Below, piece after piece: positions 33,634 through 41,848 of a DNA stretch of 64,000 nt. The notes below the pieces were generated by a model that was not told the origin of the DNA, searched no databases, and saw only the letters and a program-made list of their open reading frames with translations. Numbering within the stretch: the first letter of the stretch is position 1; every line of letters starts with the position of its first letter. Origin of the DNA: Nonomuraea candida (GTDB lineage: Bacteria > Actinomycetota > Actinomycetes > Streptosporangiales > Streptosporangiaceae); the NCBI RefSeq assembly GCF_000725485.1, contig NZ_JOAG01000009.1, positions 62,001 to 126,000 on the forward strand, given 5' to 3'. A program made the position numbers and the translations under genes.

Positions 33634-35274
33634 ATGCGCGAGATTTCGCGGCGTCAGGCGATCCTCGGCCTCGGCGCCTTCGCCTCCCTCGCCCTGACCG
33701 CCTGCGGCAGCGACAGCGAGACCCCGGCCAAGGCGACGGACGCGGCCAACAAGGCGGGCTCGATGGCCGGCTACGGCGTCGGCCAGCAGTTCAAGGCCAC
33801 CGAGCCGCTCTCGTTCGACGTGCTCTACAACAACCACTCGTTCTACCCGAACAAGGCCGACTGGCTGTTCTGGCAGGAGCTGACCAAGCGCACCAACGTC
33901 ACGCTCAAGCCGGTCGAGGTGCCGCTGAGCGACTACGAGAAGAAGCGCAGCCTGCTCATCGCCTCCGGCGACGCCCCGCTGATCATTCCGAAGACCTACC
34001 ACCCGCAGGAGGAGGCGTTCGTCGCCTCCGGCGCGATCCTGCCGGTCAGCGACTACTTCAACCTGATGCCGAACTTCCAGGACAAGGTCGCCAAGTGGCA
34101 GCTCCAGCCCGAGCTGAACTCGATCATGCAGTCCGACGGCAAGATCTACCTGCTGCCCGGCCTGCACGAGGCCGCCTGGGCCGACTACTCCTTCGCGGTG
34201 CGCACCGACATCCTGGAGAAGCTCAAGATCGAGGTCCCCAAGACCCTCGACGACTTCTACAACATGCTCAAGGCCATGAAGGCCGAGTACCCGGACCTCT
34301 ACCCGATGACCGACCGGTGGGGCGTGCCGACCCCCGGCGGTAACCTGATCAAGCTCATCGCGCAGGCGTACGGCACCAAGGGCGGCTGGGAGTACCAGCA
34401 CGCGACGTGGGACGCCGCGCAGGGCAAGTTCGCCTACACCGGCGCGATGCCGCAGTACAAGCAGGCACTGGAATACCTCAACAAGCTGGTCAAGGAGAAG
34501 CTGCTCGACCCCGAGAGCTTCACCCAGCAGGACGAGGCCGCCAAGCAGAAGTTCATCTCCGGCAAGTCCTTCGTGATCAGCACCAACGCGCAGACCCTGA
34601 TCAACGACTACCGGGGCCCGCTGACCGAGAACAACAAGGACGCCAAGATCGTCAAGATCCCGGTGCCGATCGGCCCGGCGGGCGAGGTCAAGGTCGCCAG
34701 CCGCCTGGAGAACGGCATCATGATCTCCAAGAAGGCCACGGAGAACAAGAACTTCGTCGCCATGATGCAGTTCATCGACTGGCTGTGGTACTCCGACGCC
34801 GGCCTGGAGTTCGCCAAGTGGGGCGTCGAGGGCACGACGTACACCAAGGAGGGTGACAAGTACAAGCTGGCCGACGACGTCGACTACGTCGGGCTCAACC
34901 CCGGCGCGCCCAAGCACCTGCAGAAGGACTTCGGCTTCGGCAACGGCGTCTTCGCCTACGGCGGCCCCACCAAGCTGCTCCAGTCCACGTTCTCGGACGA
35001 GGAGATGGAGTTCCAGAATGTGATGAACGCCAGGAAGCAGTGGCCCGTCGAGCCGGCCGCCCCGCTCAGCGAGGAGGAGCGCGACCAGGTCTCGCTCTGG
35101 GAGACGCCGCTCAAGGACCACGTCACCCAGAACACGCTCAAGTTCATCCTGGGCGAGCGCGACCTCGGCGAGTGGGACGCCTACGTCAAGGAGCTGGAGT
35201 CCAAGAACTCCACCCAGTACGTGAACCTGGTGAACGGCGCCCACGAGCGGTTCAAGAAGGCTCACGGCGGCTGA
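33634..35274 (+). CDS. Oligosaccharide-binding lipoprotein, LplA type
   Basis: A 546-residue extracellular solute-binding lipoprotein. The signal has a twin-arginine look (SRRQAILGLGAF) and a lipobox ending at Cys24 (LTAC). The mature part shows the large LplA/family 1 body (LFWQELTKRTNVTLKPVEV, MQSDGKIYLLPG, GKSFVISTNAQTLI). Start ATG 33634 with GAAAGGA upstream. Codons here are unusually uniform (AAG, TTC, AAC), suggesting strong expression. A stable hairpin follows the stop, a common device for making more binding protein than downstream enzymes. Probably binds xylo- or glucurono-xylo-oligosaccharides; this is inferred from the flanking GH39 and GH67 genes. Confidence 0.92.
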   Translation: MREISRRQAILGLGAFASLALTACGSDSETPAKATDAANKAGSMAGYGVGQQFKATEPLSFDVLYNNHSFYPNKADWLFWQELTKRTNVTLKPVEVPLSDYEKKRSLLIASGDAPLIIPKTYHPQEEAFVASGAILPVSDYFNLMPNFQDKVAKWQLQPELNSIMQSDGKIYLLPGLHEAAWADYSFAVRTDILEKLKIEVPKTLDDFYNMLKAMKAEYPDLYPMTDRWGVPTPGGNLIKLIAQAYGTKGGWEYQHATWDAAQGKFAYTGAMPQYKQALEYLNKLVKEKLLDPESFTQQDEAAKQKFISGKSFVISTNAQTLINDYRGPLTENNKDAKIVKIPVPIGPAGEVKVASRLENGIMISKKATENKNFVAMMQFIDWLWYSDAGLEFAKWGVEGTTYTKEGDKYKLADDVDYVGLNPGAPKHLQKDFGFGNGVFAYGGPTKLLQSTFSDEEMEFQNVMNARKQWPVEPAAPLSEEERDQVSLWETPLKDHVTQNTLKFILGERDLGEWDAYVKELESKNSTQYVNLVNGAHERFKKAHGG

Positions 35275-35285
35275 TCTCCCCACCC

Positions 35286-35322
35286 GGCCGGGCCGCCCCC
35301 TCCTGCCCGGGGGCGCCCGGCC
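35286..35322 (+). terminator. Intercistronic hairpin after the binding-protein gene
   Basis: Arms 35286-35300 and 35308-35322 pair with one bulged base. It lies inside the operon, between the binding protein and GH39 genes, so it probably acts as a partial terminator or mRNA-protecting stem rather than a full stop. Confidence 0.6.
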
Positions 35323-35366
35323 GCCTGCTCACGCCGCCTGCTCACGCCGCCTGCTCACGCCGCCTA
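35321..35366. repeat. 13-bp tandem repeat before the GH39 gene
   Basis: Three complete CCGCCTGCTCACG units (35321-35333, 35334-35346, 35347-35359) and a partial fourth end 18 bp before the GH39 start. They follow directly on the hairpin. Confidence 0.9.
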
Positions 35367-35384
35367 CTTTTCAAGGACTGACCC

Positions 35385-36884
35385 ATGCGACACCTCGTCC
35401 CCGGCGAGCCCTCCGGGCGGCTGTCCGGCGCCTGGCGCTTCTGCGTCGGCACCGGGCGCTTCGACCTCGCGCTGCGGCGCGACTACCAGGACTCGCTGGC
35501 GCTGGTCCAGCGGGAGATCGGCTTCCGGCACATCAGGGGCCACGGCCTGTTCAGCGACGGCGTCGGGGTGCACCGCCCCTACGAGTACGAGGGCGAGCGG
35601 CGCGTCCGTCACTCGTTCACCTACGTGGACCAGGTCATCGACGCCTACCTGGAGCTGGGCGTCGAGCCCTTCCTGGAGCTGGGCTTCATGCCCTCGGGGC
35701 TGGCCTCCGGCGACCGGACCGTCTTCTGGTGGCGCGGCAACGTCACCCCGCCCAGCTCCCACCGGGAGTGGGCCGAGCTGGTCAGGGCCACGCTCGTCCA
35801 CCTGATCGACCGCTACGGCCTCGACCGGGTGCGCCGCTGGCCGATCGAGGTGTGGAACGAGCCCAACCTCAAGGAGTTCTGGCAGGACGCCGACGAGGCC
35901 GCCTACCACCGCCTGTACGAGGTCACCGCCCGCACGATCAAGGACGTGGACGCCTCGCTCCAGGTCGGCGGCCCGGCCATCTCGCCCGGCTCCGACGAGT
36001 GGATGCCGCGTTTCGCCGACTTCGTCACCTCCCGCGATGTGCCGGTGGACTTCCTCAGCCGCCACGCCTACACCTCCGGCCCGGCCCAGCACGTGCCGTT
36101 CGGGGTGCACCAGACGATGGGGCCGGCCGCCGGCCTGCTGGAGCAGTTCGCCACCACGCGCCGCCAGGTCGAGGGCGGCCCGCTGGAGGGCCTGCCGGTG
36201 CACATCACCGAGTTCAACTCCTCCTACCGCCCCGACAACCCGATCCACGACACGGCCTTCAACGCCGCCTATCTGGCGCCCGTCCTGGCCGAGGGCGGCG
36301 AGCTGGTGGACTCCTTCTCGTACTGGACGTTCAGCGACATGTTCGAGGAGGTCGGCATCCCGACCTCGATCTTCCACGGCGGCTTCGGCCTGCTGACCCA
36401 CCGGCAGATCAAGAAGCCGACCTACCACCTGTACGCGTTCATGGCCCGGATGGGCGACCAGCTCCTGGCCAGGGGCGAGGACCACCTGGTGACCAGGGAC
36501 GCCGCCGGCCGGGTCACCGTGCTGGCCTGGGCGCCCGTGGACGTCACCGGCGGTCCCGCGATCTCCGGGCACACCGTGCGCTTGTCCGTCCCGATGCCGG
36601 GGCAGGCCGCCTTCCTGCTGCGCTCGTCGGTGAGCGAGGAGATGGGCAACGCGTGGGCGGCCTGGTGCGAAATGGGGCGACCCCGGTCACCACACCCCAA
36701 ACAGCTCGATATTCTCCGGGAAGCGGCGGAACCGGTCCGCCGTCACCGGAGCCTGCCGATCACCGGCGGGGTGGTGGAGCTCGACCTGACGCTCGACCGC
36801 CACGAGGTCACGCTGGCCGAGCTGACGCCGGTGACGGACGAGACCCCGCCGTGGTGGGACGACAGCCGGATCCTCGGCCTGTAG
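35385..36884 (+). CDS. GH39 beta-xylosidase, cytoplasmic
   Basis: A 499-residue enzyme without a signal peptide. GH39 hallmarks: the acid/base Glu159 in EVWNEPNLKEFW and the nucleophile Glu276 in VHITEFNSSY. Also present are IGFRHIRGHGLFSD near the start and SYWTFSDMFEE after the nucleophile. It removes xylose from the non-reducing end of imported xylo-oligosaccharides with retention. ATG 35385 follows AAGGAC. It is the fifth gene of the operon, matching the GH67 enzyme encoded opposite. Alpha-L-iduronidase also belongs to GH39, but the context favours xylosidase. Confidence 0.92.
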   Translation: MRHLVPGEPSGRLSGAWRFCVGTGRFDLALRRDYQDSLALVQREIGFRHIRGHGLFSDGVGVHRPYEYEGERRVRHSFTYVDQVIDAYLELGVEPFLELGFMPSGLASGDRTVFWWRGNVTPPSSHREWAELVRATLVHLIDRYGLDRVRRWPIEVWNEPNLKEFWQDADEAAYHRLYEVTARTIKDVDASLQVGGPAISPGSDEWMPRFADFVTSRDVPVDFLSRHAYTSGPAQHVPFGVHQTMGPAAGLLEQFATTRRQVEGGPLEGLPVHITEFNSSYRPDNPIHDTAFNAAYLAPVLAEGGELVDSFSYWTFSDMFEEVGIPTSIFHGGFGLLTHRQIKKPTYHLYAFMARMGDQLLARGEDHLVTRDAAGRVTVLAWAPVDVTGGPAISGHTVRLSVPMPGQAAFLLRSSVSEEMGNAWAAWCEMGRPRSPHPKQLDILREAAEPVRRHRSLPITGGVVELDLTLDRHEVTLAELTPVTDETPPWWDDSRILGL

Positions 36885-36895
36885 GAGGGCACGCG

Positions 36896-37033
36896 ATGGA
36901 CGACCGCCCGGTGAGTGGCCGCGCGAGAGACGGCCGCCCGGTGAGTGGCCGCGCGAGAGACGGCCGCCCGGTGAGGGGCCGTGCCGTGAGGGGCCGTGCC
37001 GTGGGCGGCCGCGTCGTGCGGGGGCGGCGGTGA
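36896..37033 (+). CDS. Possible small Arg-rich repeat peptide
   Basis: A 45-codon reading frame begins with ATG after an excellent AGGAGGG and ends with a GTGA overlap on the next gene, exactly like a real operon member. Its content is nothing but a basic repeat (DGRPVSGRAR twice, then RPVRGRAVRGRA). It lies on a 30-bp tandem repeat (36901-36930, 36931-36960, partial to 36980). It may be a translational bridge created when repeats expanded between the GH39 and DUF624 genes, not a functional protein. I recognise no family. Confidence 0.3.
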   Translation: MDDRPVSGRARDGRPVSGRARDGRPVRGRAVRGRAVGGRVVRGRR

Positions 37034-37719
37034 GCGGGGCGGCGGGCACGCGGCGGTTCGGCACCGGACCGCTGTCCCGGGTCTCCGCGCTGGTCTACAC
37101 CCTGCTGATCGTCGAGCTGCTGGTCCTGCTCACCGCCGTGCCCGGCCTGGTGGCGTTGGTCCTGCTCGACCGGGACGCCGCCAACGTGCCGCTGATGGCC
37201 GCCTGCCTGCTGCCCGCCGGACCCGCGCTCTCCGCCGCCCTGTACGCCCTGCGCCACCGCGGCACCGAGCTGACCGAGCTGCGCCCCGCGGCGGCCTTCT
37301 GGCGCGGCTACCGGCTCAACTTCGGCGCGGCCCTGAAGGTCTGGGCGCCCTGGCTGCTCGTGCTGGCCCTGGTCGGGACCAACCTGAGCAACTTCGCGGC
37401 GGCCGGCGTGCCCGGCTGGTGGGCGGTGCTGCTCGTCGTCCTCGCGGCGGGCGGCACGCTGTGGGTGGTCAACGCGCTGGTCATCACCTCGCTGTTCGCG
37501 TTCAGGGCGGTCGACGTGGCCAAGCTGGCGGCGTACGCGCTGGGCCGCTTCCCCGCCGCCACCCTGGCCAACGCGTGCCTGCTCATCGTGGCGGCCGGCG
37601 TCACGCTGGCCGCCACCGAGGCGGCGCTGGCGCTGCTGGCCTCGGCGTTCGCGGCGACCCTGCTGTGGAACAGCCGCGCCATGATCACCGAGGTCCAGCA
37701 GCGGTTCACCCGTCAGTAG
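37030..37719 (+). CDS. DUF624 (YesL-like) membrane protein
   Basis: A 229-residue protein with about six hydrophobic segments and a late cytosolic tail (NSRAMITEVQQRFTRQ). It resembles YesL/DUF624 proteins that accompany Lpl-type oligosaccharide importers and glycoside hydrolases in Bacillus and actinomycetes; their molecular role is not settled. The GTG at 37030 overlaps the preceding small frame. The last 7 bases overlap the end of the convergent GH67 gene. Confidence 0.82.
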   Translation: MSGAAGTRRFGTGPLSRVSALVYTLLIVELLVLLTAVPGLVALVLLDRDAANVPLMAACLLPAGPALSAALYALRHRGTELTELRPAAAFWRGYRLNFGAALKVWAPWLLVLALVGTNLSNFAAAGVPGWWAVLLVVLAAGGTLWVVNALVITSLFAFRAVDVAKLAAYALGRFPAATLANACLLIVAAGVTLAATEAALALLASAFAATLLWNSRAMITEVQQRFTRQ

Positions 37720-39785
37720 ATGCGGCGGCCGTGCGCGTCGGGCACGCCCGACTTGCGCAGGAAGTAGGTGTTGACCTGGTCGCGCCACTCCTCGGCCGAC
37801 CGCACCTGCTCGTCGAGCCGCTCCTGGACCCGGGCGTACAGCGCCGGGTCCACCGAGCCGGCCAGCTTCTCCCAGGCCCGCCGGATGCCGGCCGCCTCCT
37901 CGGCGCCCGCGAAGTGGGTGTCGTAGATGTGCTGGATGACCGTCGTGCCGCTGTGCAGCACGTGCTCGTACGGCACGTGGTGGAAGAAGAGCAGCAGCTC
38001 GTCGGGGCACTCGGACAGCGACTCGTACACCTCCGACCACGGCGCCGGGTACTGGCCGGTGTAGCCGGTGCCCGTGGCGCGGGTGCGGTCCACGCCCACG
38101 CCGTCGCGGTCGGCGAAGTGGTAGGTGCCCCACGGCGTGTACTCGTAGCCGTCCACGTCGGGGCCGTAGTGGTGGCCGGGGCGCACCATGAAGCCGACGC
38201 CCAGCGGCGCGGTGTACCGCTCGTACGTGCGCCAGGAGTCGTCCATCATCGCGTGCAGCGTGCCGCGCACCTCCTCGGGCCCGTCGGGGAAGGTCAGGCC
38301 GATCCACTCGTCGAGCACGGCGGCCGGGTCGAGCCCGGGGGACCAGGCCAGGCGGCCGAAGGCGTACAGGTTGGCCTGGGCCAGGGGGTGGCCGGTCCAG
38401 TAGGGGTCGTCGCCCACGTTGGAGACCGCGACCAGCCCGCCGCCGGTGGCGACGTCGGCCACCGTGCGGCCGTCCGGCCCCCAGAAGCGGAACCCGAGCA
38501 CCTCGCTCCACAGCGGGCCCAGGTAGCAGACGTGCCGCTGCTGGCCGGTGTACTCCTGCGTCACCTGCAGCTCCACCGCCAGCCGGGTGGCCGGCATGGC
38601 CGCGATCACCGGGGAGACCGGCTCGCGGGTCTGGAAGTCCATGGGGCCGTACTTGACCTGGAGGATCGCGTTGTCCCTGAACTGCCCGTCGAGCGGCGCG
38701 AAGTGGTCGTGGGCGGCGCGGGCGCGGTCGGTCGAGCGGTCGCGCCAGTCCTGACGGTGGTCGTAGACGAAGGCGCGCCAGAACACCACGCCGCCGTGCG
38801 GGGCCAGCGCGTCGGCCAGCATGTTGGCGCCGTCGGCGTGGCTGCGCCCGTACGCGAACGGCCCCGGCTGCCCCTCGGAGTCGGCCTTGACCACGTAGCC
38901 GCCGAAGTCGGGGATGGTCTCGTAGACCCGCTCCGTCGTGCGCGCCCACCACTCCCGCACGCCCTCGTCCAGCGGGTCGGCGCTGTCCAGGCCGCCGAGC
39001 GCGATGGGGGAGGCGAAGTTGACCGACAGGTGCACCCGGATGCCGTACGGCCGCAGCTCCGCCGCGATCGCCGCGGTCTCGCCGAGCCGGTCGGTCAGCA
39101 GGCGGGCCTCGGCGGCGTGCACGTTCACGTTGTTGATCGCGACCGCGTTGACGCCGGAGGCGGCCAGCAGCCGGCCGTACGCGCGCACCCGGGTCAGGTC
39201 CTCGCGCAGCACGCCGTCCCGCCAGAAGATCGAGCCGCCCGCGTAGCCGCGCTCGACCTGGCCCATCACCGGGTGCACCTCGATGTTGTCCCAGTGGTCC
39301 AGCATGCGCCTGGCCAGCGCGGGCCGGTGCGTCCCGGCGGGCAGGCCGTCGCCGAACGCCTCCTCGCCGAGCCGCACCACCGCGAAGAACCCGTACAACA
39401 GGCCGGCCGGGGCGTCGGCCAGCACCGCCGTGACACCGTCACGGCGGCCCAGCACGAAGCCCTCCTCGCCCACCTCGGGCCCGCGCAACGCCTGCGCCGC
39501 GGGCGGCAGCGGGCCGCCGGACGACAGCGCCAGCACGAGGTCGGCCGCCTCGCCCGGGGCCGCCACCGCGCCGCCGTGCCGCGCGCAGGCGTCCGCCACC
39601 TCGGCCCGCACGGTCTCGGCCAGCGGGCCGTCGCCGAGCACGAGCACGCGGCGCGAGCCGACCGCGCGGAACGCCTCGGGAGGCAGCCACGCGGGATGGA
39701 CGCCGGTCACGGCGGGCGGCACAGGCGGAGTCACGGGCGGAGTCACGGGCGGAGTCACAGCGGGAGGCACAGGGGGAATGGTCAC
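37713..39785 (-). CDS. GH67 alpha-glucuronidase
   Basis: A 690-residue enzyme. Family GH67 motifs are continuous: HWDNIEVHPVMGQVERGYAG, the acid Glu in VVKADSEGQPGPFAYGR (about residue 303), the basic pair in QVKYGPMDFQTREP (about 382 and 386), and the long C-terminal helical domain (GHHYGPDVDGYEYTPWGTYHFAD). It removes 4-O-methylglucuronic acid from the end of glucuronoxylan oligosaccharides inside the cell, clearing the way for GH39 and GH3. It starts at GTG 39785 with AAGGAG at perfect spacing. The first 27 residues are a repetitive Pro/Val/Thr stretch from 12-bp tandem units (39724-39760), unusual for the family. Transcribed towards the operon, overlapping its end by 7 bp. Confidence 0.95.
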   Translation of the reverse strand: MTIPPVPPAVTPPVTPPVTPPVPPAVTGVHPAWLPPEAFRAVGSRRVLVLGDGPLAETVRAEVADACARHGGAVAAPGEAADLVLALSSGGPLPPAAQALRGPEVGEEGFVLGRRDGVTAVLADAPAGLLYGFFAVVRLGEEAFGDGLPAGTHRPALARRMLDHWDNIEVHPVMGQVERGYAGGSIFWRDGVLREDLTRVRAYGRLLAASGVNAVAINNVNVHAAEARLLTDRLGETAAIAAELRPYGIRVHLSVNFASPIALGGLDSADPLDEGVREWWARTTERVYETIPDFGGYVVKADSEGQPGPFAYGRSHADGANMLADALAPHGGVVFWRAFVYDHRQDWRDRSTDRARAAHDHFAPLDGQFRDNAILQVKYGPMDFQTREPVSPVIAAMPATRLAVELQVTQEYTGQQRHVCYLGPLWSEVLGFRFWGPDGRTVADVATGGGLVAVSNVGDDPYWTGHPLAQANLYAFGRLAWSPGLDPAAVLDEWIGLTFPDGPEEVRGTLHAMMDDSWRTYERYTAPLGVGFMVRPGHHYGPDVDGYEYTPWGTYHFADRDGVGVDRTRATGTGYTGQYPAPWSEVYESLSECPDELLLFFHHVPYEHVLHSGTTVIQHIYDTHFAGAEEAAGIRRAWEKLAGSVDPALYARVQERLDEQVRSAEEWRDQVNTYFLRKSGVPDAHGRRIY

Positions 39786-39974
39786 GGGGGCTCCTTCAGC
39801 ATCGGCGGGCAGGTGTGACGCCCGGTCCGAAGAGCGAATCTACCGGTGCCCGCCGCGCCGCCCCCTACCGCCTCAGCGGGTCGCGCCGCCTGCCGGGGCC
39901 ACCCGCCGCGGCCCGCCACGGGTTGCCGCGAGGGAGCGGGGCTACCTGCCGCGGGCCGTCGCGTGGGAGCGGGG

Positions 39975-40580
39975 CTACCTGCCGCGGCCCGCGGCGGGCT
40001 TCCCGGCCGGCCCGCTGCCGGGGACCGCGTTCCCGTCCGTCAGGCCGGGCGGCAGCCGGTCGGGGCCGAGGGTGAGCGCCGGGGCCGGGACCACGATCCT
40101 GCCGCGCCGGACGGTCAGCCGCGGCTTCCTGGCGGGCGAGGGGGCGACCGGGGGGATCACCAGCGACTGCCGCGGCGAGACCCGGCTCCCGGACGGCGGC
40201 ACGGCGTTCCGGCCGCTGGCCGCCGTGGGGGTGGCGCGCGGCGTGGCCGGCGGCGCGCTGGCCGCGGAGGCTCCGCCGGGCCGCGGGTCGGCGGAGGCCG
40301 TCAGGCCGGTCGAAGGCGGCGGGTCGGCCGGGGGCGGCGGCGCGAGGGAAGGGGACGGGCCGGTCGCGCGGGGCGAGGCCGTCGGGTGCGCGGTGAGCGC
40401 GGCCACGGGCCGCCTGCTGGGCTCCCCGTCGTGCGCGTGACCGGGGACGGGGTCGAGGGTGCGGAAGGGGCCGGGCAGGCCCATGAGGACGGCGGCCAGC
40501 GCCAGGCTGAGGAGGCCCGCGAGCACCGCGACGATCCGCAGCACCCGCCCCCGCCGCTCCGTGGCCGGGTCGTTCAGCAT
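39975..40580 (-). CDS. Hypothetical membrane-anchored Pro/Ala-rich protein
   Basis: A 201-residue protein with a basic N-terminus, one transmembrane helix (about residues 13-35: VLRIVAVLAGLLSLALAAVL) and a long low-complexity tail rich in Pro, Ala, Ser and Thr that should lie outside the cell. I do not recognise a family. ATG 40580 has GGAAAGAG upstream. The gene lies between GH67 and the LacI regulator. The stop falls in repeated DNA: a GGGAGCGGGGCTACCTGCCG segment occurs at 39935 and again at 39966, the first copy beyond the stop. Coding status rests on start, helix and codon bias. Confidence 0.5.
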   Translation of the reverse strand: MLNDPATERRGRVLRIVAVLAGLLSLALAAVLMGLPGPFRTLDPVPGHAHDGEPSRRPVAALTAHPTASPRATGPSPSLAPPPPADPPPSTGLTASADPRPGGASAASAPPATPRATPTAASGRNAVPPSGSRVSPRQSLVIPPVAPSPARKPRLTVRRGRIVVPAPALTLGPDRLPPGLTDGNAVPGSGPAGKPAAGRGR

Positions 40581-40726
40581 CTGCGGCTCTTTCCTGCCGA
40601 TGCCATGAGGGATGTCCTCCGGGGGGAGTCGGGCGGGCGAACCTTACAGATCTAGGCACGGATGACCACGGGGGTCAAGCCGGGACGCCCAAGATCACTA
40701 TCGGTGACCGATCGGGTGACCAAATC

Positions 40727-40736
40727 GTTCCGGAAC
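40727..40736. promoter_or_regulatory. Palindrome GTTCCGGAAC upstream of the LacI gene
   Basis: A 10-bp perfect palindrome 61 bp before the regulator start, with a possible -10 (TATGAT, 40755-40760) between. Nearby, two copies of ATCGG-GTGACC (40697 and 40711) are also repeated. Candidate autoregulatory site, different from the GAAA-N-TTTC motif. Confidence 0.35.
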
Positions 40737-40797
40737 CGTACGGGATCGCTGCGCTATGATCACAGCGCGCCGCGCCGCTCACGGGACACGAGGAACG

Positions 40798-41814
40798 ATG
40801 TCGAGCATCAAAGAGGTCGCCCGCCTCGCCGGGGTCTCGGTCGGCACCGTGAGCAACGTGCTCAACCGCCCCGAGGTGGTGGCGCCCGACACCCTCCACC
40901 GGGTGCGGAACGCGATCGAGCGGCTCGGCTACGTGCGCAACGGCTCCGCCAGGCAGCTGCGCGCCGGGCGCAGCCGCACCATCGGGGTGGTCGCGCTCGA
41001 CCTGGCCAACCCGTTCTTCATCGACGTGCTGCGCGGGGTCGAGGCCGCCGCCCAGCAGGCCGACGTCACCGTGATGGTCTTCAACAGCAACAAGGACGCC
41101 GCCCGCGAGGCGAGCCTGCTGGACACGTTCGAGGAGCAGCGCCCGCTGGGCCTGCTCATCACGCCGGTGAACGACAGCGGCGAGGAGGAGCGCCTGCGCC
41201 GGCTCGTCTCCCGGGGCATCCCGGTGGTGCGCTTCGACAGCTCCGCCATCCACAGCAGCGGCTGCGCCGTCGCCGTGGACGACGTGCTCGGCGGGCGGCT
41301 GGCCGGCCTGCACCTGCGCGAGCGCGGCCACCGCCGCATCGCCTTCGCCGGCGGCCCGTTCACCGTCCGGCAGGTGCGCGAGCGGCGCGACGGCCTGGCG
41401 AGCGTGCTCGGCCCCGACGACCCGCTGACCGTGATCGCGCTGCCCGACCTCACCGTCGCCACCGGCCGCACGGTCGGCAGGCGGATCGCCGACCTGCCGC
41501 CGGAGGAGCGGCCCACCGCCGTCTTCTGCGCCAACGACCTGGTCTCGATCGGGGTGCTGCAGGAGATGACGCTGCGCGGCCTGCGCGTGCCCGCCGACCT
41601 GGCCATCCTCGGCTACGACGACATCGACTTCGCCGCGGCGGCCGCGGTGCCGCTGTCGTCGATCAGGCAGCCCCGCGAGCAGCTCGGCCAGACCGCCGCC
41701 CAGCTCCTGCTCGAAGAGGCCAACGACCCCGACGGCCACGAGCACCGCCAGGTCATCTTCCAGCCCGACCTGATGGCCCGCACCTCCACGGCCGCACCCG
41801 CCAGAACGGTGTGA
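40798..41814 (+). CDS. LacI-family transcriptional regulator
   Basis: A 338-residue repressor-type protein. Residues 1-50 form the LacI helix-turn-helix and hinge (SSIKEVARLAGVSVGTVSNVLNRPEVV). The rest is a periplasmic-binding-protein fold for a sugar effector (TIGVVALDLANPFFIDVLRGVE, ILGYDDIDFAAAAAVPLSSI). It is the only LacI gene in the window, 1 kb beyond the xylan locus, so it is the likeliest reader of the GAAA-N-TTTC operators at 29133, 29291 and 3827. ATG 40798 follows GAGGAA. Confidence 0.93.
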   Translation: MSSIKEVARLAGVSVGTVSNVLNRPEVVAPDTLHRVRNAIERLGYVRNGSARQLRAGRSRTIGVVALDLANPFFIDVLRGVEAAAQQADVTVMVFNSNKDAAREASLLDTFEEQRPLGLLITPVNDSGEEERLRRLVSRGIPVVRFDSSAIHSSGCAVAVDDVLGGRLAGLHLRERGHRRIAFAGGPFTVRQVRERRDGLASVLGPDDPLTVIALPDLTVATGRTVGRRIADLPPEERPTAVFCANDLVSIGVLQEMTLRGLRVPADLAILGYDDIDFAAAAAVPLSSIRQPREQLGQTAAQLLLEEANDPDGHEHRQVIFQPDLMARTSTAAPARTV

Positions 41815-41848
41815 CCGGCGCGCATGGTTCTGCCGCCGGCGCGGCCGG

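Noticed and set aside
35321..35366. Short CRISPR or iteron array
   Set aside because: 13-bp units without spacers inside an operon; no replication genes.
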